The notes beneath the pieces were generated by a model. The model saw only the letters and a program-made list of their open reading frames with translations, searched no databases and was not told where the DNA came from. Below are positions 50,001-61,686 of a DNA stretch of 64,000 nucleotides, in pieces (position 1 is the stretch's first letter; every line of letters begins with the position of its first letter). The stretch spans positions 1-64,000 of the forward strand of contig JALJEE010002582.1 in assembly GCA_023231475.1 (NCBI GenBank). Reading direction: 5' to 3'. Origin of the DNA: Seison nebaliae (taxonomy: Eukaryota > Rotifera > Pararotatoria > Seisonacea > Seisonidae). The translations under genes were made by a program, and so were the position numbers.

Positions 50001-50595
50001 TTGAAGCCATGAACCATTGTTTCTGATATGATGAAGGAATCCTTGTCAATTCGGATGGGAAATACTCATTATTAGTTTTCTTTCTCCAATTGAATCCCAA
50101 ATGGAAAACATGAAATTGATAATTTGAAAATAGTCCATTACAATTGACCATAAATAAGCGAAACCTCTTTTATACATTTTTTTCATCAACAGACGCTTTT
50201 TATCAATAATCTCTAATGCAAGATGATATGTATGTGGGTGATAAATGGATAGATTAATAAAGAATTGGTCGATCTTTGGGCGATTTTAAGTATTTAATAA
50301 TTTTAAGTAGATGAGCAAAAAGAAAAAAAAATTTAATATAAGATTTTTAGGCTGAAAAAAGAAATGTGAAGAACGAATTTTTTTAGTTTGTTTTGAATTC
50401 TCCATTAATCGTCAGTGAAATTTCTGGTATTTTCTTTATTGAAACATTTAATGGAAATTATCGCCACTATTCATAATTAGTTGTAAAAATAAAAAATTAT
50501 TGGGAATAAAACAAAAGATAAATTTGTGGACATGTTCATTGTGTGACGTGTAATATTTAAAATTCTTTCGAACACAAATTTATTAATTCGACTGA
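41025..50595. other. 9.6-kb AT-rich gene desert
   Basis: No supported gene. The open frames present (for example 42390-42584, 43761-43979, 47013-47228) are short and without known domains. No tRNA and no recognised conserved miRNA. One GC-rich perfect dyad at 45460-45474 stands out. The block sits upstream of the ETH-receptor-like gene and may hold its regulatory region or long 5' introns. Confidence 0.5.
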
Positions 50596-51673
50596 ATGGC
50601 ACTACCTATCAATTTAGAAGAGACTTTGGGGAAATTATTCAACTCTTTCAATCCAACGACATCAATACCAGATGAGTTAAATGATCGAATAGATGCCAAT
50701 CATTTCCTCAAACAATTACAGGAAACAATAAACGTTTTCCAGCAACTTTATGATCGTTACAAGTTTTCACTTTATTTCCTCTGGGAATTATATTATATCT
50801 CTTGTGTGAAGGTGTAATGAGATTAGTGTAGCATTTGATGGAGGAAAAGATGGGAGTGTCGTTTTATTTCTCTATTATTTCATTCAATTCATTCGCACTT
50901 GTAACAAACAACAATCTTTAGTTCTTTTCCGTGTGGTAGCTCCGGATAAGAATGATCATTTTAACGAATTGAATGAATATGTGAATTTGATAGAAGAAAA
51001 GTTTCTTTCTCTTTTTCTCTTTTCTCAAACTAAATTTTCGTTCATTCCCAAGTTATAATTGTCGGATACGAAAATATGAAACGAATTTGAAAAATGCATT
51101 ATATCAATTTCAGGAGGATGAACCCGAAATTAAAGTGGTGTTAATGGGCAATCGACGTAAAGATCCTTATTCATGTTCAATTTATTCACTTTCAAAAAAT
51201 TAAAATTTTTTTAAAAACAGATAATATGAAATACGAAGAATGGACTGATAACAATTGGCCGAGATATTTACGTGTCTTTCCCATTCTCAATTGGACTTAT
51301 CACGAAGTTTGGTATTTTCTACTTCGTATGAATCTTCCTTATTGTTCTTTATATGATCAAGGGTTTGTATTTTTATATTCTTCTATTTATATATTTAACT
51401 TTTATATATCAATTTTTCACTAAAATTTTTTAAAAATTTTTCTTTTCAAATATTTGTTTGAGATTTTTTTTGATTATAAAATCTTTCTAGATATACGTCC
51501 TTGGGACGACGAAGTTGCACGAACAGAAATGAGAAATTATTTATAAAAGATCGATATCTTGCCGCTTATTATCTTGAAGTTTCCATCTTTATATTTCGAT
51601 GAGATTTCAAAAGAAAAATTGATAAAAATTATTTAATCAGAATGAAGACGATGAACGGCATGGTCGTACTTGA
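50596..51673 (+). CDS. FLAD1: FAD synthase (PAPS-reductase-like domain only)
   Basis: Six exons: 50596-50762, 50812-51000, 51053-51174, 51221-51362, 51491-51578 and 51641-51673, all GT-AG and in frame, giving 246 residues. The enzyme adenylates FMN to FAD. Visible blocks are the nucleotide loop SVAFDGGKDGSVVLF (usual form FNGGKDCT), the MGNRRKDPYS loop, a W..RVFPILNWTYHEVW..L segment, LPYCSLYDQGYTSLG and the C-terminal AYYLENEDDERHGRT, matching human FLAD1 nearly end to end over this domain. The N-terminal molybdopterin-binding-like domain of long vertebrate isoforms is absent, so it resembles the short cytosolic form. 130 bp upstream of 5-oxoprolinase on the same strand. Confidence 0.92.
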
Positions 51674-51803
51674 TATAAAACATTACTTAATAATAAAAAT
51701 TATATATTAATTTTATGTTGAAGGAAAATGAGTAAATTTAATGATTGTTTAGTTCAAACTTTTAGTTTGTTGATGAAAATATTTCTCGACAACTTATCAT
51801 CGT

Positions 51804-54800
51804 ATGACTTCGTTTAACATTTCTATTGATCGTGGTGGAACGTTTACGGACGTCTTCATCAGCGACGAGAAAAGAAACGAATATTCATATAAATATTTAT
51901 CGGAAGATCCGAAGAAATATGAAGAAGCGACAGTTCATGCAATTGAGGAATTTGGGAAGAATGAAGGAAATGGTAATAATTTAAGTTCGGTTCGTATAGG
52001 CACAACGATAGCTACGAATGCTTTATTGGAGAGGAAAGGTAATCGGTTCGCTCTGATTGTGACGAAAGGTTTTCGGGATCTATTATTGATCGGTCATCAA
52101 CAACGTCGAGATTTGTTTGATTTGAATATAAAGAAATTGAAAGAATTATATGAGGAGGTTATAGAAATTGATGAAAGATTCATTATGGAAAGTTCTTCAT
52201 ATAAAATTGAATTTGACATTTTTGATAAATTGAAAAAGAATTCGAATGAGAGAAATGTGTTAGAAATCAAATCATTAGATTTGGAAGAATGTCGAAGAGA
52301 ATTGAGAAAGTTGAAAGAAAAAGGTATTCGGACGATCGCTATTTGTCTCCTTCATTCTTACGTGGAAGATAAACATGAGAAAGAATTGAAATTAATTGGA
52401 GAAGAATTGGAGTTTGATAATATCATTCTATCTAGTGAATGTATGCCAATGATCAAATATGTAGAACGAGCAAGAACAACATCGATTGACGCTTATCTGA
52501 TGATTCTGATAAAGAATTATGTGGAGAGAATTGAAAGAACAGTGGAATTATTATCGAAGCAATCACCAGTACTTTATATGCAATCGAATGGCGGATTGAC
52601 GAATGCTAATCAATTTCGTGGTAGTAATTCCATTTTATCTGGTCCAGCTGGTGGATATGTTGGATATTCGAAGAGTATCAACCAACATTATGGAAATGAA
52701 ATGTCATCAGTTGGATTCGATATGGGTGGTACGTCAACAGATATTTCTATTTTCAATGGTAAATCTTATGAGCATGTTCTAGAAACTGAACATGATGGAA
52801 TCAAATTTTATGCACCAGAATTGCAAATTAAAACTATCGCTGCAGGTGGAGGATCATTACTTTCTTATGACGATTGCCTAATGAAAGTTGGACCGGAATC
52901 GGCAGGATCTTTTCCAGGACCTGTATGTTATCGGAATAACGGAAGTTTAGCGATAACAGATGCCAATCTAATTCTTGGTCGAATTCAACCGAAATATTTT
53001 CCTCATCTGTTTGGGAAGAATCGAAATGAACCATTGGATGTAGTTGAAACGAGAAAAAGAATGATGGAAATGACAACTTTGATCAACGACGATCGACGTA
53101 AACGATGGAAATTGGATGAAAGTGAATTTGAAAAATTTTCTTGTGAGAAAATTGCTCATGGATTCGTTCGTGTGGCTAATGAAGCGATGGCAAGATGTAT
53201 TCAATCTCTTAGTCAAAGTAAAGGAGTTGACATTAGAAATTATCATTTATGTGCATTTGGTGGTGCCGCCGGGCAACATGTGTGTGATGTTGGTGAGATT
53301 TTGGGAATGAAAAAAGTTTTCATTCATCGACATGCCAGTATTCTCTCATCATTTGGACTATCGTTAGCAGATATTGTTAATGAGAAACAATTGACGTTTC
53401 AATGTAATTTAACGGAAGAGAATTTGAGAAAAATGAACGAAACTTTTCTGAAGTTGAGAAACGATTTATTAGAAATGATGAATAATTATCAGAAAGATAA
53501 TAATTCTCAAATCTTATTAGAATATTTCGCTATCATTCGTTATGAAGGCAGTGATTATCATATTCAAATAAAATGTTCAGAAGAATTTTATGATGGTAAA
53601 TCGATAAATATTAAAAATTCTGTCGATTTCATTTATAATCAATTTGTTCAAAAGTTTTTTTTAATTTCAAATTTATTTTATCCAATTTCTTTTTTGTTTT
53701 TAGACATCAACAACAATTCGGTTTTATTTTAGAAGATAATCGATTATTTATCAATGATTTACGTTCTGTTTGTCATTTGAAAACTGGAATATCTGACAAT
53801 GAATTGAATGGAATGAAGAAAATAAATTTAATCAATTCCAATTTGATCAATGCTAAAGATGTAGTAAATTGTTATTTCGATGATGAGATACGGAAAGTGC
53901 CTCTGTATAAATTGGAAGAGATTTTAGAAAAAATTCCAAACTCTGATAATTCGATGAATATGATGGAAATTGCAGGACCATCAATAATCGTTCATCCGTT
54001 TAGTGTAATTGTGGTGAAAATAAAATGGATAAGTGAAATATTTGCGAATGGAAATATTTGTCTGAAGAAAAAAAATGAAAAAGAAAAAGATGAAATAAAA
54101 AAGATTCGTTTAGATAATGAAGATAAATATGATCCGATAGAAACATCATTATTTTCTAATCGATTTACTGGAATCGCAGAAGAAATGGGTAGAGTTCTCC
54201 AAAAAACTTCATTGTCAACGAATATTAAAGAGAGATTAGATTTCTCATGTGCATTATTCAATCCTGAAGGATTATTAGTAGTTAATGCACCACATATTCC
54301 TGTTCATCTCGGTGCAATGCAATCTGCAATCGAAAAACAAATGATTTTTTTCAATAAAAATAATCCTTTGAAAAAAGGTGATGTGATTTTATGTAATGAT
54401 CCAAAATTAGGTGGATCTCATTTACCTGATTTGACGGTCATCACACCAGTCTTTATTGAAAATAAAATAAAATTCTATGTTGCAAATCGTGGTCATCATG
54501 CTGATATTGGTGGGAGTACACCAGGAAGTATGCCCGCATTCTCCACTCACTTATTCGAGGAGGGCGCTCTTTTCTCTCATTTCAAATTAGTTGACGAAGG
54601 GAAATTTATGGAGGAAGAATTGAAGAAAATCTTCATGGCGCCAGGTAAATTTGATGGTTGTTCAGGAACGAGAGCTTATCATGAAAATTTATCGGATTTG
54701 AAAGCACAAATTGCTTCGAATAATATTGGTTGCGAATCTTTAATTGAACTATGTTCCATTTATGGTTGTGACGAGATAATTCATCAAATGAATTTAATTC

Positions 54801-55848
54801 GAGAGATTGGGAAAGAATCGGTTGAAAAATTCATTTCGTCTTGGAGACCACCATCCAATCAATATGTTGTTAAAGAAGATAACGAAATATTGGAGTTGTT
54901 TGGAGAAGATATGATGGATGATCCAAATATCATATTACGATTACGATTATTTTTGAATAAAAATGAAAATCGATTAATTTTGGACTTTTCTGAAACTTCT
55001 GATCAATCAAATAAAACGAATTTGAATACACCTTTCGCTATTGTTATATCTGCCGTCATCTATGCAATCCGTTGTCAACTATTAAGAGACATACCTCTAA
55101 ATCAAGGAATTCTTGATAGAATTGAAATTAAAGCAAGGAGTGGTTGTCTATTAAATCCGAGCGGTGATTGTGCAGTCGCAGCTGGAAATGTATTAACTTC
55201 TCAACGAATTGTTGATATAATTTTCAAACTCTTTGGATGTTGTGCAGCATCTTCTGGTTGTATGAATAATATCACTTTCGGTACGAAGAATTGGAGTTAT
55301 TACGAAACTGTTTGTGGAGGATCTGGTGCCACACCATCAGCTCATGGTACCGATGCCGTTCATACACATATGACGAATACGAAGATAACAGATGTCGAAA
55401 TTCTCGAGAGTCGTTATCCAGTCGTTCTTTTAAAATTTTGTATTCGTAAAAATTCTGGAGGAAAAGGTGAATGGAATGGTGGAAATGGAATTGAACGATT
55501 ATTTCTATTTAGATCAGAATTAGATATATCAATATTGACGGAAAGACGACTGAATGCACCTTGGGGTGTTTCACTTAAGTCGAAGGAAAATAATGAAATT
55601 AATGGACAGAAAGGAATAAATCTTATTCAAAATATTCCTGAACGATTAATTGATGACGTTATATCGATATTTTCAACAGAAACGAAAGATTTGAAAGAAG
55701 ACATGAAAGTTTGTCCAAGTCGATTCCAAATGAAATTATTTCCTGGAGTTATTAATTTCTACTTTCTTCCACATGTTTAATTAATTTATTTATTATTTAG
55801 GCAATCTTCCTTTTAGAGACACCTGGTGGTGGTTCATGGACGAATTAA
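51804..55848 (+). CDS. OPLAH: 5-oxoprolinase, ATP-hydrolysing
   Basis: Exons 51804-53653, 53704-55747 and 55801-55848 (50- and 53-bp introns), 1,313 residues (human 1,288). The enzyme opens 5-oxo-L-proline to glutamate with ATP in the gamma-glutamyl (glutathione) cycle, in the cytosol. Hydantoinase-A N-terminal part: IDRGGTFTDVF near residue 8. Hydantoinase A: LSGPAGG, then GFDMGGTSTDIS, the sugar-kinase-like ATP site. Hydantoinase B from about 760: LDFSCALF, APHIPVHLGAM, CNDPKLGGSHLPDLTV, NRGHHADIGG and ILTERR. The last short exon restores the family's terminal TPGGG motif, which supports the third exon; without it the protein would end in unrelated residues. All key blocks look intact. Confidence 0.96.
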
Positions 55849-55906
55849 ATTCTGAGGGAAATTATTAGAACATTTTATTTATTTGGAATTTTATAACAAC
55901 ATTAAA

Positions 55907-58859
55907 TTAGAATACGGTACATTTATCGCCATGATTCATTAATGTTCCTTTGGAACAATTGAACACTTTCTGAAATTCCGGCATGTAGCTTAGGGCACCA
56001 TTCGTTCTTTTTATATTTCATTTAATTAAAATTCAAGAAATAAAGAAAGAACCTCGTATCTAATTGATATTTTCCTCTCAACGTTTGAGAATATTTATAA
56101 AAATCTAAAGCCGTAAAACAATTCGTCTAGAGAAGAAATAAGATTTCTAGTAATACGATTATTCAATAAAAAGACAACTTGAGCGAAAGCGAGAAAGAAC
56201 ACTTTATCATTATTATCAAATCCATTTAGTAACATATTCTTTTGATGTCTTGATTTCCACAACTGGTACGCCTATTTCGAAATGAATTATTATGTTTCTT
56301 TCTAGTAAAATAAAAAGAAGAGAAACTTCATAGGCGATAGCAACACCTCCAGTTTCTTTAATACTCTCTGGAGAGAATGTAGCACCGTGCATTTTTATCT
56401 AAATTATAAAAATTGTTTAAAAGAAAAAAATGAAAATTTTAAACATTTTTATCTTGTTTCTTCCCACTCACATAAACATTGAATGGTCCTATCGTTTTAT
56501 TTTGATAAGCGTTGATCACACATTGTTTCTTCCCCACATATCTTTGTCTAGTGAAATTTGTCCAATAGTTAGCATGATTTCCAAAATATCTACCCATTCG
56601 ATTATATTGACGTCCTTGTTTTATTAGAGAGAAAATATTTAAATATAAAAAAAGAAAAGCGAACCATATTCATCGATACCACCCAACATCCGATAAGCGA
56701 TAAGTGAACCCAAACTTCCATATTTTAAAGCTTGTGGCCAATCGGGATTAAAGAATTGTGGTTGAGCCATTCCGATTGAAACGAGTAATTCATTTCCAGT
56801 TGTATAATATTGTGCTTTTGCATCAAATGCATTTATTCCAGACCAGTCATCTTTTTCTATTACCCCAATAATTAGACGTCCAACAAATAGATTTCTTTCC
56901 CATTGATTCCATCGAATAATCGTTTCGAAATATGTATTATGCATATCGAACTAAAGAAGATAATAATAATAAAAGAAAAGAAAAAAATAAAACTCTAGAA
57001 TAATATTTGTCGATAGCCATATCTGATCCTAACATATTGTAATAACCGAGAGATAATTTCATATTATCTAATTTAGCGAAAGTGTATTGTTTTGTTTGGT
57101 CGTCCATCCAATCCCATTTTCTACTACGACGAAGTATCGCGTTCTTTAAATCGCTAACCATCTCCGAAATCTTTGGAATATATAAGGAATGAAAGATTAT
57201 GAGAGAATCATAAATTTCAAATTAAACATAATCCTTCGTAAATGGTTGAACAACTTTCGAAATGTACAATCGACTTAATGCGGTTGGCATATAAATTCTC
57301 ATCTGACGGAAACATTCATCAGCTGTCGAGAGAAAACTTCGAGTACGCGATTTCTCACTACGATATTGTCGGTACAAATCCATATATTTCACGCCCATTT
57401 TATCCACATATCGGAAGACAAATTGCCAAATTAAATAATTGTGCAATTGTCTTGAAAATGAATTATAAAGAAATGAGAAAAAAAACTGACTGAAATTTGA
57501 AACCTTTTCGAGTTATCATCGCCAAACTTCTTTGTTTTGTAAAATCCCATAACCTGACTCAAATAATCTTTCTCGGACAAGAGAATAACAGTGTCATTGT
57601 GGAAATTGGCTTCTTTGAATAATTCTTTAAAGAATGAATTAAAATCGAACTAATCAATTTATACAATTATATAAAATGTATAAATTATAATAAATATCAA
57701 AATTATTAATAACATCATCTCCTAATTGCGTTGTCAAATTTTTCAATGTAATCGACTTATCCTTTTGGTCACCTGGAACTGGTATTGTACCTCCAATCGT
57801 CTTAGAAATTCAGAAAATTATTAAAAATACAATATAAGAAATGTACTTTAGCAATTGCTGTCTCCATCAATAATATATCATCGACGACTTGATCTCTTGT
57901 AGCATTGTTAATGGGAACACCAGTATCTTGCTGCATCATAGTCACCACACGACCTATGAAATTGCGCAAAGCTGGGATACTCTAAATGATTAATTGATTT
58001 ATGATGAATATGGATTATGAGAGAAAAACAATTGAACTTTGTTTTTACTAGGTGAATATAAATAATCAGAGAAAGACATAGATATACCTCCATAATCAAT
58101 CTAAAAAAGTTTTAAAGAAATTTTTTGAAATTTTCATAAGAAATAACATCTAATAATTTCGATCGTTGATCTTGGGCAGATATGCGAGTACTGAAAGTAA
58201 ATAATACATCCGTCCAATAATCGATATGGAGCATTCGAACGACATTATCAAAATCATAATTGGCAAAATTCATGGTTGATAAAGCATACCAGCCGCCCAA
58301 TTTAGTAAAGATTTTTTGGATTTGAGGTATCGTATTTTTCGAATTACCAAAATCGTCAAGACATTTTCGATACATTAGCTAATGAGAATATCATATAATA
58401 GTGAAGAATTCGATACAATTCGAATGAAAATAATTAAAGAACTTTCAATTTTCTTTCATAGGATTCCGATGAATATCGATCGATAGAATCTTGTAATAAT
58501 CCTTCCATTTTTTGTCTTTCATTCGATCCGATCAAACTGAATTGATTATAATAATAAGAAGCACTTGGCACGTTGTGACTCTCTGTCCATTTCTGACAGG
58601 CATATTCATAAAAATTGTCACAAGGATATAATTTCTGATTCATATTGCTCAACAACTGATTTGCAGCGTTAGCACAACCTAAACTGCTACAAACTCCCAC
58701 GTTACTTCGAGCAACGTCAGTTGGTGAAGAATTGGAATTCGAAGACGATCCATTTCCTGCAGTTAACCATGCGACTAATGCAAGAATGGCAAATAGAATT
58801 GTTGTTGCAGTGAGAGCAGCTATCGTTTGCAATTTCCGTTTATCGTTAAGTTCTACCAT
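55907..58859 (-). CDS. Neprilysin-like M13 family protein lacking the zinc-binding HExxH site (predicted pseudopeptidase)
   Basis: Fourteen exons from 58859 down: 58859-58443, 58378-58148, 58100-58038, 57981-57847, 57800-57714, 57649-57504, 57450-57228, 57170-56994, 56950-56665, 56614-56472, 56398-56327, 56271-56179, 56126-56053, 56006-55907. The 13 introns are 43-73 bp. The product has 748 residues, as in human neprilysin (750). Type II membrane protein: short cytosolic N-terminus, helix at about 9-33, then the M13 ectodomain with conserved Cys (LYPCDNFYEYACQKW), WMDDQTK and a near-normal C-terminus (VFNCSKGTLMN..DKCTVF). The catalytic HExxH is YRMLG (579-583) in an otherwise aligned LIA-YRMLG-GIDEYG. 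ENxxD is ESIKE (Glu647 kept, Asp changed), and the His equivalent to human H711 is Lys. It likely binds rather than cleaves peptides. Converges with OPLAH (58 bp). Confidence 0.9.
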
Positions 58860-59018
58860 TTCTTCTTGGCTATAAAGTAAACATGAAAAATGTGATTATT
58901 ACTCGTTACCGAATATTAAGATAATTAAAAAAGAAGTTGACGAAAAAATGAGGATTTATTATTACTACAAATATAAGAAATAGTTGATGAAAAGATAAAC
59001 AAAAGAATAGAAATTTTT

Positions 59019-61055
59019 TCAATTAGAAGTTGATTGTTTATTCAAATAAGATTCGCGCTCACGTCGTTTGAATGGCGTCTGTCCAAATATATGGAAATTA
59101 TCATTCTCCATTGTCGTATTAGCCGATTGGGAGATGGTTTGGAAATTTCGGGTGAAACGGTCATAGACGAATAAATCCAAATCAGGAAGAATAATACAAT
59201 TGACTGAATCAATTTCAATCGGTTGTGTAGAATAAAAATTAATAAAATTATCATCAGAAATCTCATCAAAAATCGCTAAAGATTGGAAGTGAAATCTTTT
59301 TGGAAATTGTAAAGAAATCTTACAAAATCCATTTAAATGTAGAATTGATGAATTTCCATTTCCATTTTCATGTGATGCTGATGCTAGAACAATGATATGT
59401 TGTTTCCAATGACTAAAATAATTTTCGATTGTACAAGTTGTCTGAGTTGTTTGTAAGAATTCCGTTCCGATCACGATATTCAAATCAGTGATATCGAGAT
59501 AAAATAGAATTTTATTTAAATTTAATCGACATCTCTTTCCATTATCATAAGAGAGTGACGGTGGAATTTGTGAGTTAAATTTCAAGACATTCGAGAAACT
59601 TATCAAATTATTGATCAATCTCATCGATTTAGGATTTTTTAGTAATCGGTTTTGTGGAGTGATTAAATCATTATTCGATTTATTATATTGGTTGATAATT
59701 TGATGAAAATGAGTGGAGACCAATAATTGATAATTCATTCGTTGATAAAAGGTCAAACGACTGATAATATAATTGATTGATGGATTTTGACATAAGACAT
59801 CCAATTTAGATTTTCCCATTATCATCATAAATTCTGCATTGAGTAAATCATTATAAAATTTCTCATTCCGTCGAACTGATTCACAATAAATGATTTGATT
59901 ACATTGTGTGAGAAATATGAGAATTTGAATAATATTCAATCCGAAATGATGAATGAATCCCATCGTATTGATGAGAAGTATAGATCGTTCCGTTTGGTTA
60001 TTCGATTTATATTGACGTCGATTGAATTCAGATATTAAATTTATTAAAATTCTCATGTAAATGTTATAACTGGAATGTGAAACGGATTTATAACCATAAT
60101 ATTTTGAAGAAATATTAAATTTGTAATCCGATTCTTCTTTCTCATCCAATTCATTCATAATATGTAACCAAGAACTGGAATGAATACAATTAATGGATTG
60201 AAATGATAAATTCTTTGAATTCTCTTCTTTAGAACGTTGACAATGAATTAATGATAAGAAACCAGATGCTGTAAATTCTGGTTGTCCAACATCGCAATCC
60301 AAGAATGATAAATTGTATTTTGATTGATGTGTCAACAAATAATTCCATGTGTATCTCAATCTGGTCGACTTTCCTGTATGTCGATCGCCAACAAATAAAA
60401 GAGTTGACGGGAAATGATCACGATTATTAATTCCATCAGTTAAATTCAATAAATATTCATAAAACGATTCCTCAAATATCTGACACATATTCAATTCAAT
60501 TTCAGGAGATATTCCCTCAACTTCATTATCGTTTTCTGGAAATAGTGATGGTAACATTGGATTATTCAAATAGAAATCTCTCAATTTTCCAAAAGTGAAT
60601 GTTCCGTTATGTTTCTCTAATTTTCTTGTACGAAAAATAGAGATGAATTTGCAGTGAGAATTTTTTACATAAAATTGATCGATAATTCCCGATACTTCTA
60701 TGGCAGTTCGATTTAAATAGTTGGAAATTGATGAAAGAAATTGTTTATGTTGTTTTACTTTTATTCCAGTTCTAAATGCGATCGGAATCGCCATCATATT
60801 CTCCAATGAAATAAATGGAGTCCACTTTTCATTTTCTACGAAAATTCCTCCATTCACCACAATTTCACCACAAATCACATTGAACTCAAATACTCCATGA
60901 GCATAAATCGCTTCAAATTCATTTTGACGATGTCCAACAAAAACAACATCATTTGAATTTCCCGATACTTTATTTTTGATAATAATCGATCGAATTTGAG
61001 ATTTAGGAATTGGAGAAATCCATGACAAAGTTTTCATTGAATCTGACTCCGACAT
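59019..61055 (-). CDS. NOL9: Polynucleotide 5'-hydroxyl-kinase NOL9/Grc3
   Basis: 678 residues, single exon, with the CLP1_P-type kinase core: Walker A GDRHTGKST (223-231) and FLDCDVGQPEFTASGFLSL (251-269), the family's lid/substrate block (usual form D.D.GQ.EF.PPG..SL). The flanking N-terminal beta domain and a C-terminal domain are diverged. NOL9/Grc3 phosphorylates the 5'-OH of the 26S/28S pre-rRNA ITS2 cleavage product with LAS1 in the nucleolus. The Lys/Arg-rich C-terminus (KRRERESYL) may be a nuclear signal. Start at ATG 61055; the stop is 159 bp upstream of the neprilysin-like start on the same strand. Confidence 0.9.
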   Translation of the reverse strand: MSESDSMKTLSWISPIPKSQIRSIIIKNKVSGNSNDVVFVGHRQNEFEAIYAHGVFEFNVICGEIVVNGGIFVENEKWTPFISLENMMAIPIAFRTGIKVKQHKQFLSSISNYLNRTAIEVSGIIDQFYVKNSHCKFISIFRTRKLEKHNGTFTFGKLRDFYLNNPMLPSLFPENDNEVEGISPEIELNMCQIFEESFYEYLLNLTDGINNRDHFPSTLLFVGDRHTGKSTRLRYTWNYLLTHQSKYNLSFLDCDVGQPEFTASGFLSLIHCQRSKEENSKNLSFQSINCIHSSSWLHIMNELDEKEESDYKFNISSKYYGYKSVSHSSYNIYMRILINLISEFNRRQYKSNNQTERSILLINTMGFIHHFGLNIIQILIFLTQCNQIIYCESVRRNEKFYNDLLNAEFMMIMGKSKLDVLCQNPSINYIISRLTFYQRMNYQLLVSTHFHQIINQYNKSNNDLITPQNRLLKNPKSMRLINNLISFSNVLKFNSQIPPSLSYDNGKRCRLNLNKILFYLDITDLNIVIGTEFLQTTQTTCTIENYFSHWKQHIIVLASASHENGNGNSSILHLNGFCKISLQFPKRFHFQSLAIFDEISDDNFINFYSTQPIEIDSVNCIILPDLDLFVYDRFTRNFQTISQSANTTMENDNFHIFGQTPFKRRERESYLNKQSTSN

Positions 61056-61686
61056 CTTCTTTCTATTCTTCTAATAAACAAACCTCATCAATTTACAAAA
61101 AAAAACAAGATAATGCTGCAAATTCCACGTTTATTTACCCGCTCAAAATTTAAATTAAATATTTTTGTAACAAACTTAATGAAAAACATTTTAATTAATT
61201 CATTCATTTAATTATGTTTAATTATTCGTTATTAATCGATTAACACATTTAATTTCCCTGGAAACTCAACAAGTGAAATCCTCCTATAAATTCTCAAGTT
61301 TTTCCGAAAACGTTTTTGAAGATTTGAGCAAAAATATAATTTAATTATCGCTAAACAATTTAGGAAACAAGAATATTAATTAATTAATTTATTTATTTAT
61401 TAATATACAATTTTTTAAAAATTATATTTCTAACATACTTGGAAATAAAAATAAAAATTTTTGATAATTCATCAAAAATAAATTGAAGAAAAATATATAT
61501 TGCAGTTCATCGATTAATTAGTGGAGTGAAGAATCTTCGTATTTACTATCTACGTATATTTAAAAAAAAATCATATTCGTATTATTAATTGGGATAAAAT
61601 TGAAAGGAGAAATGTGAACCTCAATATTTTTCAATTTATAGAACAATTGAATTTGGTTTATCACAATTATTGGTCGAAATTTCATT
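61056..61686. other. Divergent intergenic region
   Basis: 630 bp, very AT-rich, between NOL9 (-) and the first protease (+). No feature identified beyond its probable promoter role. Confidence 0.4.

Noticed and set aside
25880-50595. Conserved miRNA genes in the two deserts
   Set aside because: By-eye search for well-known arthropod miRNA sequences found none; a proper covariance search was not possible.
53992-54261. Minus-strand open frame within 5-oxoprolinase
   Set aside because: Shadow of the conserved sense protein.
56665-56950. Loss of HExxH in the neprilysin-like gene as a frameshift or assembly error
   Set aside because: The exon is in frame, and residues on both sides align to the family without gaps, so a local error would have to change several codons while keeping the frame.
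57242-57493. Plus-strand open frame across the neprilysin-like exon 7
   Set aside because: Antisense to an exon with clear M13 conservation.
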